From positions 1 through 24,489 of the forward strand of contig CAQGLR010000053.1 in the NCBI GenBank assembly GCA_948794795.1: a stretch of DNA of 24,489 nucleotides. The letters run 5' to 3'. The notes beneath the pieces were generated by a model, which worked only from the letters and a program-made list of their open reading frames with translations, was not told the origin of the DNA and made no database searches. The position numbers and the translations under genes were made by a program. The DNA is from an uncultured Lachnospiraceae bacterium. GTDB lineage: Bacteria > Bacillota > Clostridia > Lachnospirales > Lachnospiraceae. Of this stretch, positions 1 to 7,813 are shown piece after piece; position 1 is the first letter of the stretch, and each line of letters starts with the position of its first letter.

Positions 1-13
1 TCATATTTATATT

Positions 14-631
14 TTAACATATTTTATTCCTAATGTAAAGTTGAATTAGTATATCTTCTTTAGAAGTACCCTCTTCTACAATATCCCCTCCTAGTATTAC
101 AATATCAGGATTATAACTGTCCATGGAAGATATTTCATTCTTTAATATTTCTTTATTCTGTACTGTACCATAGTGTACATCAGAAAGAAAAAGAATACGG
201 CAGCTTCCTCCAATATATTTATCTGTAGTTATTTCATATTTCTTAACATTTATATGGTTCATATTATAATATCCATATCCAATTATTATAGAAACCATAA
301 GTACAGGCAATACGCCACACTGGTATATTTTCCTGCATGCGTGGTATTTATTGCCTTTCTGTTTCTTTCCATATATTCTTTGGACAATATATGCTATAAT
401 ATCGAAAAATAAAAATGATGCAACCAGATGCAATATAATAACTGCTGTATTTGTAAATAAAGGAATACATAAACCTGCTAAAATTATAGAAATTATTATA
501 TTTGCTGCTTTAACCCATTTTTTCTTTATATCTGCACCATAAAATTCCAATAACCGTCTGGTACACAGACAAATATATATACCAGCAGCTAACGCAATTA
601 TTAATGATAAAATTATAAATACAAAAAACAT
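14..631 (-). CDS. C-terminally truncated membrane metallophosphoesterase
   Basis: The reading frame encodes 205 residues. The N-terminal half is hydrophobic, with about four membrane segments (near residues 1-20, 43-60, 64-83 and 107-123). The start of a calcineurin-like metallophosphoesterase domain follows: LFLSDVHYG (D151, H153) and VILGGD (D183). The GNHD motif and the later histidine motifs that complete the metal site are missing, because the frame ends soon after residue 192 in a tail (LIQLYIRNKIC) unlike the family. Intact relatives continue for well over 100 more residues. Start ATG at 631 is supported by AGGAG six bases upstream. With two metal ligands at most, it is probably inactive. 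It could be a pseudogene cut by a frameshift or by an insertion beyond the left edge. The family call is seen in the sequence; inactivity is inferred. Confidence 0.7.
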   Translation of the reverse strand: MFFVFIILSLIIALAAGIYICLCTRRLLEFYGADIKKKWVKAANIIISIILAGLCIPLFTNTAVIILHLVASFLFFDIIAYIVQRIYGKKQKGNKYHACRKIYQCGVLPVLMVSIIIGYGYYNMNHINVKKYEITTDKYIGGSCRILFLSDVHYGTVQNKEILKNEISSMDSYNPDIVILGGDIVEEGTSKEDILIQLYIRNKIC

Positions 632-801
632 TTTCTGCTCCTTATGCCATAATTATCCTTAAAACATTTCTTAATTTACATGGTTTTTCTTTATAATACC
701 TGTAAAAAACACACAATATATTTTCCAGATAATGCATTTGCTTTTCATATTTTGCAATTTTCCGAATAATATTATAAAAATGTTTTCTTAGGAGTTACAT
801 A

Positions 802-954
802 ATGTCTGGCTGTTCAAATTTATATTTTCTGTCCACAGTTGCCTGCCAGCTTTCAGAATGTCTTGATAAAGAGGAACTCGAAAGGCTGAAAGCTGACCTT
901 CTGGCACTTGGATATATGCTAGAAAACCTTCTTTCCCTCACATGCGATGGCTAA
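802..954 (+). CDS. DUF6774-type 50-residue protein
   Basis: A 50-codon gene, the only plus-strand gene I support. Start ATG at 802 is preceded by TTAGGAG with a seven-base spacer, and the stop is TAA at 952-954. The product begins MSGCSNLYFLSTVACQL and continues with an amphipathic stretch rich in Glu, Lys and Leu (CLDKEELERLKADLLALG). This matches my recollection of DUF6774, a family of very short proteins common in Lachnospiraceae with no known function. There is no signal peptide or clear membrane segment. The last 36 bases overlap the 3' end of the minus-strand gene at 919-2031, so the two are convergent and overlapping. A TATAAT-like -10 lies at 692-697, but I see no convincing -35. The frame, ribosome site and family resemblance are seen; function is unknown. 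Confidence 0.72.
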   Translation: MSGCSNLYFLSTVACQLSECLDKEELERLKADLLALGYMLENLLSLTCDG

Positions 955-2031
955 TGAAAGGTTTTTCTCAAAATAATTGCTATTGTTACGTTTATCAAAT
1001 TTATTTCCAGTTGCCTCTGCCTGTTCATAAAACCACTGTCCAAGTTCTTTGCAGTTATAAGAACCAGCTTTGTTATACAGAGGGAATTCTTCTGGCAGGC
1101 TTAAGGTAACTGTATCCTTGGTTTTAGCAAGTTCATGGAAACATACATATGCCCCTTTATAGAAATCATAGACTTTCTTCTGGTCCCAAAGACCAAGTAC
1201 CAGTTCCATTCCAGATACAAATTTTTCAACTGCTTTTTCTATATTAGTATATGCAAAACAACGTATTACTGCACCAAGATAACTTAAATCATGTATCCTG
1301 TGTTCAAGCTTATAATTAAGCTGGTTTGCATAAGAACTTGCCTCTTTTAAATCACCCTTGTCAAGTGCATTTTCCAGATAAGACCATCTGTAAATCTTTG
1401 GTGCATCATTACAGAAATGTACACGTCCTGCCTTTAATGGCTTTGCATAATTGTCTGCCGCTTCACGGTCACCAACAAGCAAAGACATATGTACAGCATA
1501 ACAACGCTCACAGGCACGGCAGTCTGACAATCCGTCCCTTCCTGTCTTCCAGAACTTTTCAAAATACTGGTGTGCCTTTTCCTTGTCAATATACTGCCAG
1601 AACTGCGCCATCTGCCACCAGTATGTCCTGTGGCCAATATTAAATCTTTTAACAAGGGCATGGAATTTATCCATCATATCTTCCCACTGTTCCATAGGAA
1701 TCTGTGGCAGCGAAACAACAGGGTCTATACCCATCTGCGTAATCATAAGATAACTCTCTGCCCCGCCATTGTCAGGTACAGAATCAAATGCAGAAGGATG
1801 GGCTTCATATATACTGGCAAACTCCGCTGCTACAGGCATTGCCTTAGGCGGGTCACTGTGGAAAGTTGCCTGGCAGGCATATTCATAACGCCATAAAAGA
1901 CTATAATAATAATTTTCTGATTCATCTGCCTCTTTTATATACTCTTTAAGTGCCTCCATTTTATCTGGTCCATTATCAAGCAGGTTAACTATCATTGACA
2001 TAGCTTCACCATCAAAATATCTTCCACTCAT
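919..2031 (-). CDS. CxxC helical-repeat paralog 4 (HSP90-associated family), unknown function
   Basis: A 370-residue soluble protein, predicted almost all-helical, with no signal peptide. It is one of four paralogs in the window. Shared blocks are SLPQI (107-111), the cysteine motif C171-R-A-C174-E175 followed here by an extra C177, LSYLGAVIRCFAYTN (249-263), LGLWDQ (279-284) and FDKRNNSNYF near 345-354. The aromatic and Leu spacing resembles TPR-like helical hairpins, but I cannot place canonical TPR units. It lies 29 bases downstream of the previous paralog, so it is probably co-transcribed as the last gene of the run. GGGAG lies about ten bases before the ATG. It is clearly more diverged than the two 350-residue copies. 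Function is unknown; a client-binding or co-chaperone role for the nearby HSP90 is inference from position only. Confidence 0.8.
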   Translation of the reverse strand: MSGRYFDGEAMSMIVNLLDNGPDKMEALKEYIKEADESENYYYSLLWRYEYACQATFHSDPPKAMPVAAEFASIYEAHPSAFDSVPDNGGAESYLMITQMGIDPVVSLPQIPMEQWEDMMDKFHALVKRFNIGHRTYWWQMAQFWQYIDKEKAHQYFEKFWKTGRDGLSDCRACERCYAVHMSLLVGDREAADNYAKPLKAGRVHFCNDAPKIYRWSYLENALDKGDLKEASSYANQLNYKLEHRIHDLSYLGAVIRCFAYTNIEKAVEKFVSGMELVLGLWDQKKVYDFYKGAYVCFHELAKTKDTVTLSLPEEFPLYNKAGSYNCKELGQWFYEQAEATGNKFDKRNNSNYFEKNLSLAIACEGKKVF

Positions 2032-2060
2032 AATCTTCTTCTCCCTTCTTAAAACTATTA

Positions 2061-3113
2061 CTATGCCCTGGACAAATCTTTCATATAGAAATCTGTTCCA
2101 TTACGTTTGTCAAATCTTTCTGCAATTTTTATAGCTTCGTTATGGAACCATTTTCCAAAAAATCCAGGGTCTCTTGAAGGAATATCTTCTTTAAAGCCTT
2201 CTGGCGGATAAAGTGATAACCCTCTTCCATCTACAGCTTCGCAGCAGCGCCATGCACCTTTATAGAAAAAGTAAAGTGCCTGCTGGTTCCAAAGGTTAAT
2301 GCTGTACCTCCAGTATTGCTGCAGAAGCTTTAACCCCTTTTCTGGATTAGTATGTGCCAGGCAGCGCAGCACAGTACCAACATTAGCAAGGTCACTTACA
2401 TCACGGCATCCGCCCCTTATTAGTTTATCTATAAAGTCTGTATGTTCATCAATAGTCCCTGTATCCATATAATATTCCAGGCACAATGCATATGTCTGCC
2501 ATGGTATGTCGTGACATTCCAGTCCTCTTTTAAATATCCTCTGTGCCATCTCATGTGCAAGCTCTGTTTCACCATTTTTCATATGATACCATACTTTTAC
2601 ATGTGCTTCACATGCATTACATGCTGAATAACTTCCACCTTTTTCTTTATTAAATATTCTATAATGCTCTTGTGCTTTTTGTAAATCTATATATGTATAA
2701 AATTCTGTACCAATCATATGCAGGCGTTTTATAGCTCCATGTTTTAATACTATAGCGGCTTCTTCCATGTTTTTAAACATTTTTTCACAAACCTGGAGCT
2801 CTAGCTGTGGTACTATAATAGAAAGGGTTGCTGCTTCTCTTGCAGTTGTAAAAATGTCATCCATACTGGCAGCTTCTGGATACTCTTCTGCGATTGCAAA
2901 AAATTCTGCACATACTGGGAGTATTTTTACAGCATCATCATAAAATGGGGTAAATACTGCCATATTGGCACGCATATGCATCCTTGCATAAGGGTCCCCA
3001 GATTCATCTGCTTCTTTAATTGCCTTTATATATGCAGCTGTACGTTCTGGTCCAGGTTTTGTATTATTGTGTATATCCCAGAAAGCAGCTTTGGTATCAT
3101 ACTTTTGTCCCAT
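2061..3113 (-). CDS. CxxC helical-repeat paralog 3 (HSP90-associated family), unknown function
   Basis: A 350-residue soluble protein, roughly two-thirds identical by eye to the copy at 4242-5294, so the two arose by a fairly recent duplication. Conserved features are GPERTAAYIKAI (21-32), VPQLEL (101-106), CNACE with C165 and C168, LECHDIPWQTYAL (198-210), DLANVGTVLRCLAHTNP (241-257), INLWNQ (272-277) and the C-terminal FDKRNGTDFYMKDLSRA. AGGAGG stands seven bases before the ATG at 3113. It is separated from its sister gene upstream by the repeat island 3114-4241, which may carry a promoter or may have been inserted after duplication. It ends with TAG directly after the shared SRA residues, while the sister gene reads two codons further. 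Cytosolic; function unknown. Confidence 0.82.
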   Translation of the reverse strand: MGQKYDTKAAFWDIHNNTKPGPERTAAYIKAIKEADESGDPYARMHMRANMAVFTPFYDDAVKILPVCAEFFAIAEEYPEAASMDDIFTTAREAATLSIIVPQLELQVCEKMFKNMEEAAIVLKHGAIKRLHMIGTEFYTYIDLQKAQEHYRIFNKEKGGSYSACNACEAHVKVWYHMKNGETELAHEMAQRIFKRGLECHDIPWQTYALCLEYYMDTGTIDEHTDFIDKLIRGGCRDVSDLANVGTVLRCLAHTNPEKGLKLLQQYWRYSINLWNQQALYFFYKGAWRCCEAVDGRGLSLYPPEGFKEDIPSRDPGFFGKWFHNEAIKIAERFDKRNGTDFYMKDLSRA

Positions 3114-3140
3114 CTGTATTCCTCCTGTTAATTCACTAAA

Positions 3141-3417
3141 TAATTTCCTTTTGTCTTGTGTTTTTTATATTTGTGGATGTATGTACGGTTTCCATGTCCA
3201 GGTATCCATTTTCCATCCGTGGGCACGCTTCCGCTGCGACAGAAACGTAATGGTGCATAAAGTCCCTATGTTTCTGCGAAACAAAAGTTTCACAGAAACA
3301 TTAAATACGTGACTTAAGCACCAACGTTTCTGTAAGCGCCCACGTCACGGAATAATGGATACCTGGACATTGGAAACCTGTTTCATAGAACAAATATAAA
3401 AAACAAAAGAATAAATT
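3141..3417. repeat. Long imperfect palindrome (MITE-like or structured-RNA element)
   Basis: Two arms of about 120 bases run outward from a centre near 3284. The innermost hairpin pairs 3269-3282 with 3287-3300 (13 of 14 bases, loop AAAA). Other paired blocks are ACAGAAACGT (near 3239) with ACGTTTCTGT (near 3324), CGTGGGC with GCCCACG, TGTCCAGGTATCCATT with AATGGATACCTGGACA, GGTTTCCA with TGGAAACC, and GTTTTTTATATTTGT (3160-3174) with its exact complement at 3390-3404. Flanks TAATTT and AAATTA extend the symmetry. Small gaps leave roughly three-quarters pairing over the arms. As RNA or extruded DNA it would form one long stem. It sits directly upstream of the paralog at 2061-3113. Confidence 0.85.
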
Positions 3418-3482
3418 ATATAAGTAAATCTAATGTTCCATCCAGGCACAATTTTATTTAACCTCATTAATCCAGCCCTTAG

Positions 3483-3965
3483 TTATGTAGACTTTATGCA
3501 ACACTGCATATCCCAGCCAAGCACAATGTCATTTAGTTAAGCAAAGCTTAATAAATAAAGGGCTTATGAATGTTTTAAAATTAAATTTATACAAAGATTA
3601 TATTACTCTGGCAAATTCCAAATGTTTTACCATAAAGCAGCTGTTATGTAGACTTTATGCAACACTGCGTATCCCAGCCAAGCACAATGTCATTTAGTTA
3701 AGCAAAGCTTAATCAATAAAGGGCTTATGGATGTTTTAAAATTAAATTTATACAAAGATTATATTACTCTGGCAAGTTCCAAATGTTTTACCATAAGACA
3801 GCTGTTATGTAGACTTTATGCAACACTGTGTATCACATCCCGGCATAATGTCATTTAGTTAAGCAAAGCTTAATAAATAAAGGGCTTATGGATGTTTTAA
3901 AATTAAATTTATACAAAGATTATATTACTCTGGCAAGTTCCAAATGTTTTACCATAAAGCAGCTG
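3483..3965. repeat. Three tandem direct repeats of a 161-base unit
   Basis: Units run 3483-3643, 3644-3804 and 3805-3965, each exactly 161 bases. By eye units 1 and 2 differ at about six positions and units 2 and 3 at about nine, mostly clustered just after the TTATGTAGACTTTATGCAAC opening. Each unit holds a small perfect hairpin (TTAAGC-AAA-GCTTAA). Each also holds an ATG frame of similar sequence: 43 codons at 3566-3697 and at 3727-3858, and a longer divergent one from 3888. The 161-base period is not a multiple of three, so units do not concatenate in frame. A degraded partial unit may lie at about 3431-3480. The function is unknown. The repeats are far too long and lack the unique spacers of a CRISPR array. 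Confidence 0.92.
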
Positions 3966-4241
3966 TTTGGGGGGCGCTGGTGCTTGAATCTGGTCTTTTC
4001 AGATTTTATGCACCATTGCGCATCCCATCCAAGCGAAAGCGTGCTGCTGTTGGTAAAATTTTGGAATTGCCAGAGATACATAACTTATAAATATTTAATT
4101 TTAAAACATCCATAACCTTGCCATTTACAGCAGAGCTGCTTAACTAAATGACATTGCATCCAAGCGGAAGCGTGCTGCCATTGGTAAAATTTTGGAATTG
4201 CCAAAGCCGCATAACTTATGAATATTTAATTTTAAAACACT
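3966..4241. repeat. Diverged inverted copies of the 161-base unit
   Basis: From about 4045 to 4155 the sequence resembles the reverse complement of the unit upstream. It shares TGGTAAAA, TTGCCAGAG, TTTAATTTTAAAACATCC and GCTTAACTAAATGACATT with the complemented unit. A second, shorter inverted copy runs from about 4156 to 4238. The two inverted copies share a direct repeat, CATCCAAGCGAAAGCGTGCT near 4029 and its near-twin near 4158 (130 bases apart). Direct and inverted copies can therefore fold together into a long stem with the 3966-4040 segment, which contains a GGGGGG run, as its loop. No gene is supported here. Confidence 0.78.
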
Positions 4242-5294
4242 TTATAAATATGCCCTGGATAAATCTTTCATATAAAAATCTGTTCCATTACGTTTGTCAA
4301 AACTTTCTGCAATTTTTACTGCCTCATTATGGAACCATTGTGCAAAGTATGCAGGGCTGGAAGGATTAGTATCTCCCTTAAAACCTTCTGGCGGATAAAG
4401 TAACAAGTCTTTTCCGTCCAGAGCCTCACAGCAGCACCATGCACCTTTATAGAAAAAGTAAAGTGCATGCTGGTCCCAAAGATTAATACTATATCTCCAA
4501 TATTTCTGCAGAAATTTTAAGCCTCTGGATGGATTAGTATGTGCCAGGCAGCGCAGCACAGTACCAACATTATCAAGGTCACTTGCATCACGGCATCCGC
4601 CCCTGGCTAACTTTTCTATAAATTTTTTATGTTCATCAACTTTTCCTATATCCATATAGTGTTCAAGAAAAAGTGCATATGTCTGCCATGGTATATCATG
4701 GCACTCCATTCCGTTAAATATCCTCCTTGCCAGTTTATAGGCAAGCTCTATATCACCCTTCTGCATATTGTACCATACTCTTAAATGTTCTTCACATGCA
4801 TTACATGCTGAATGTATCCCACCTTTTTCTTCATTAAATATTCTATAATGTTCTTCTGCTTTTTGTAAATCTATGTATGTATAAAATTCTGTACAAAGCA
4901 TATGGGATTTTTTTACAGACCCACGCTTTAATATATAAGCTGATTCTTCCATTTTTTTCAACATTTTTTCACAGACTGGAAGTTCTAATTGTGGCAATAA
5001 GAGAGACAGCCTTGCAGCTTCCAGCGCTGTCATAAAAATATCATCTATATCTGCCGCTTCTGGATACTCTTCTGCAAGTGCAAAATATTCTGTACATACA
5101 GGAAGGACTTTTACAGTATCATCCCAAAACGGTACCATTACTGCCATACTTGCACGCATACGGAGCCTTGCATAAACATCACTTGACATATCCGCCATCT
5201 GTATTGCTTTAAGATATGCCGCTGTGCGTTCTGGTCCAGCCATTGTATTATCTATAGCTTTAAATGCTGCTGTTGTGTCAAATACCCGTTTCAA
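4242..5294 (-). CDS. CxxC helical-repeat paralog 2 (HSP90-associated family), unknown function
   Basis: A 350-residue soluble protein, the closest sister of the gene at 2061-3113. It shares GPERTAAYLKAI, LPQLELPVCEKM (100-111), CNACE with C164 and C167, ECHDIPWQTYAL, DLDNVGTVLRCLAHTNP, INLWDQ and the FDKRNGTDFYMKDLSRA ending, here followed by Tyr-Leu. The start is TTG at 5294, because AGGAGG lies eight bases upstream and no ATG is available before residue 18. That ribosome site is inside the last codons of the HSP90 gene, whose stop is only three bases away. The two are therefore translationally linked, which is the strongest evidence that this family works with the HSP90. The biochemical function is unknown. 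Confidence 0.84.
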   Translation of the reverse strand: MKRVFDTTAAFKAIDNTMAGPERTAAYLKAIQMADMSSDVYARLRMRASMAVMVPFWDDTVKVLPVCTEYFALAEEYPEAADIDDIFMTALEAARLSLLLPQLELPVCEKMLKKMEESAYILKRGSVKKSHMLCTEFYTYIDLQKAEEHYRIFNEEKGGIHSACNACEEHLRVWYNMQKGDIELAYKLARRIFNGMECHDIPWQTYALFLEHYMDIGKVDEHKKFIEKLARGGCRDASDLDNVGTVLRCLAHTNPSRGLKFLQKYWRYSINLWDQHALYFFYKGAWCCCEALDGKDLLLYPPEGFKGDTNPSSPAYFAQWFHNEAVKIAESFDKRNGTDFYMKDLSRAYL

Positions 5295-5297
5295 CCG

Positions 5298-7733
5298 CTA
5301 TTCCTCCTGTCCTAAATTATATTCAACCAGATTTAAAAGTTCCTTGTTCATAACTTTTAATTCACCACCGCGGAGCGGATGGCCTCCCGCAAGCAGTGCC
5401 TGTACATATAATACCCTGGAAATGCTTTTAAGCAGCTGTTTGTCTGTTATCTGGGATAAACGCTGTATTAACTGGCTGTTTAAATTAAGGTACAATGTGG
5501 CAAGCGGTCTTTCTTCTACACTGTTTAGCAGCGAAGACAGAGCATCAGAAAATATACTTGTACTTATATCCTTAGCAGACTGGAGCTGCCTTAAGAATTG
5601 TACTTCATCACTTAATGAATAAAGCACTGGCAGGTCCATTGGAAGAAAACGGCGTATTTCCGCTTTACAGTCAAACTGGTGTAATGACTGGCAGACAGCA
5701 CTTGAAAGATATTCCATGCGCTGGTACTCATATTGCTGTAATTCTTCTAATACAAAGTCCATGCTTTCTTCCTGGAACGGTGCAAGCGGAAGTGAATACA
5801 TATTTGCAAGTTTCCTTACCAGTTCTTCATCATATGCATACCCTGTACATATTAAAAGCCTGCCCTGTGCCATATATAAAGGCTTTAGCTGCTTAAACCT
5901 TGGTACTGAGCCAATCCAGTCTGCTTCACCAGATTTCTTTAAAAGCTCTCCTGTATAAGTACCTTCGCTTGTTTCAAATGGCAGGTAATCTATAAATAAA
6001 TGGAAAAGCCTGTCATCCCATACTGACATTGATTTAATAGCCTGTACATGTGTATTTACAATTCTTTGAAGCCTGTCATCTTCACAATGTGCCAGGTTTT
6101 CAAGATAAACCCTTATTGCGTCTTCAAATTCTTCACGTGCTGATTCAAGTTCTTTATCTTCATAAAAATCCTCACGTGATGCTGTAGGACGTAAATTTCT
6201 TGTATTCAGGAAACAACGCAGGAAAAATGCCCATGAAGGAAGCAGTGTGTTGCCTTCTTCTGTAAGCAGCATTTGTTTTAAATAAATACGGTGCCCGCTT
6301 TTTACTGATGAATCTGTACGGTAAGGCAATATATATGCTACACCACTGAGATGTGGTGTCTGCACAGGTATTGCGTCTAAGAACTCTTCACCAAAAAGCC
6401 AGTCACCAAATGATAAAAGCTGGCTCCGGCTTATTCCAGAAAAATCAGCAGGGACATTATTAAGTTTTTCCGCACTTCCAGCCATATATACTGGCACTGG
6501 CAGGGCAAGCCCGTAATACCTTACAAGTTCTGCTACTTTATCTGCCTGGAAATAATGCCCGCTATCTGCTTTAGCCTGGAGTATTACAGTAGTACCTGCA
6601 CTTCCAGAAGCGTTATATGGCAGATATCCCATATCAAGCGGGTCTAATGTATATGTACCATCTGGAAAGCCTGTCCATACATGCGCAGGGCTTCCATCAG
6701 CTGGCACTGTATTTACTATAATAGAACCAGATACCATAAAACAAGATAAAAGCCCAATTCCAAACCGTCCTATATAGTCTTCTGGAATCTGGCCATTGAC
6801 AAGCTGCGTTTTGGAAGACTGCCCTATTACAGCAAGAAAACGGTGTATTTCTTCTTCATTTAGTCCAGCACCATTATCTTTAAATTCTATACGCTTTCCA
6901 GGAACAACAGTAATTGTAATACATCCGTTATTCCATCCAGGCTGTTTCTTCTGGCGCATTGTAATTGCATCAACACCATTCTGCAGTAATTCCCTTATAA
7001 ACACATCAGGGCTTTTATACAGATGGTTAGATAAAATATCTAACATACCTCCAAGATTTACCTGGAAATGGTAACGTTCTTTTGCAGAAACAACAGGAAG
7101 TGTTTTTTCTTCTGTTTCCTGTATATTTATATTATTTTCCTGTATATTTCCAGGTGTTGTCCTATGAGATATCTCTGTATCTGCAGCTTGTTTATCTTCT
7201 GCTTCAGGAAGTGTAAATCCAAGTGCTTTTATAAAGTCTGCCATCTGCCATGCTTCATAACCAAATTTATCTTCTGGATAAGCTTTTTCTCCAGAAACCA
7301 TGTCTGTCCAGCGGCAAAAATAATTACTGGTTCTTTCAACTGGCACATCAAAAATACATGACAATATTTCTGCGTCACCTGCAGACATACTTAAAGCTTC
7401 TTCCTCATCTATATCCCCAAAATAGTCTGGTATAGGACAGAAACAGCCAGCTTCTTCCCCATTATTATAAAGATGGTATCCCCAGAAATCATCATCATAA
7501 ATATAACAAAGAAGAACTTCCCCTTTCGACTGTACAGACAGCGCAGAAGCAAGTTCTCTGTATCCATATGGACTATTAAGTTGTACTAATGTACCTTTAG
7601 AAGCTGGTTTTATAATACATTCACCAGGCTCTATTCCAAAATTATTACTGCTCTCTGCAATTAAACGCAGATATTTCTTTACAGGAAATACACCTCTTCC
7701 TTTTACTATTGCAATGTTTAAAAACAATCCCAT
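5298..7733 (-). CDS. HSP90-family ATPase with extra N-terminal domain (non-HtpG type)
   Basis: An 811-residue cytosolic protein. Residues 1-170 form an extra domain with DDFWGYHLYNNGEEAG (81-96), PIPDYFGD (100-107) and WTDM (142-145), reminiscent of immunity-like domains fused to or near polymorphic-toxin systems. A Gln/Glu-rich linker (about 178-215) follows. The GHKL/HSP90 ATPase starts at 220: RELLQN (E248, N252 region), DNGAG (286-290), IGQSSKTQ (303-310) and GRFGIGLLS (322-330). The HSP90 middle domain is marked by LLPSWAFFLRCFLN (497-510) and SRE (519-521), which aligns with the SRE segment of HtpG. The remaining ~250 residues are helical and unlike the HtpG dimerisation domain. It best resembles the actinobacterial proteins annotated HSP90 family protein rather than HtpG. 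ATP-driven handling of the neighbouring paralogs or their targets is inferred. GGGGGA precedes the ATG. Confidence 0.86.
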   Translation of the reverse strand: MGLFLNIAIVKGRGVFPVKKYLRLIAESSNNFGIEPGECIIKPASKGTLVQLNSPYGYRELASALSVQSKGEVLLCYIYDDDFWGYHLYNNGEEAGCFCPIPDYFGDIDEEEALSMSAGDAEILSCIFDVPVERTSNYFCRWTDMVSGEKAYPEDKFGYEAWQMADFIKALGFTLPEAEDKQAADTEISHRTTPGNIQENNINIQETEEKTLPVVSAKERYHFQVNLGGMLDILSNHLYKSPDVFIRELLQNGVDAITMRQKKQPGWNNGCITITVVPGKRIEFKDNGAGLNEEEIHRFLAVIGQSSKTQLVNGQIPEDYIGRFGIGLLSCFMVSGSIIVNTVPADGSPAHVWTGFPDGTYTLDPLDMGYLPYNASGSAGTTVILQAKADSGHYFQADKVAELVRYYGLALPVPVYMAGSAEKLNNVPADFSGISRSQLLSFGDWLFGEEFLDAIPVQTPHLSGVAYILPYRTDSSVKSGHRIYLKQMLLTEEGNTLLPSWAFFLRCFLNTRNLRPTASREDFYEDKELESAREEFEDAIRVYLENLAHCEDDRLQRIVNTHVQAIKSMSVWDDRLFHLFIDYLPFETSEGTYTGELLKKSGEADWIGSVPRFKQLKPLYMAQGRLLICTGYAYDEELVRKLANMYSLPLAPFQEESMDFVLEELQQYEYQRMEYLSSAVCQSLHQFDCKAEIRRFLPMDLPVLYSLSDEVQFLRQLQSAKDISTSIFSDALSSLLNSVEERPLATLYLNLNSQLIQRLSQITDKQLLKSISRVLYVQALLAGGHPLRGGELKVMNKELLNLVEYNLGQEE

Positions 7734-7813
7734 AACCTTTCCCCCTGTTAATATTAATTGTAACCTGGCATACCATATAAATTTTTATTAAACCTTTAAA
7801 TAATTTCTAACCA

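Noticed and set aside
1326..1896. Plus- and minus-strand frames inside the 919-2031 gene
   Set aside because: They are shadows of the 370-codon gene, without ribosome sites or family matches.
3483..3965. CRISPR array
   Set aside because: The repeats are 161 bases with no unique spacers between them, and no cas genes are nearby.
3966..4241. Integron attC-like site
   Set aside because: Stem symmetry is present, but no core RYYYAAC/GTTRRRY pair at the ends and no integrase was found.
3888..4369. Plus-strand genes in the repeat island (75- and 73-codon frames)
   Set aside because: They run through repeat units and into the antisense of a real gene, have poorly spaced ribosome sites, and match no family I know.
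5298..7733. Canonical HtpG
   Set aside because: The ATPase motifs are HSP90, but the N-terminal extension and the C-terminal third do not fit HtpG.
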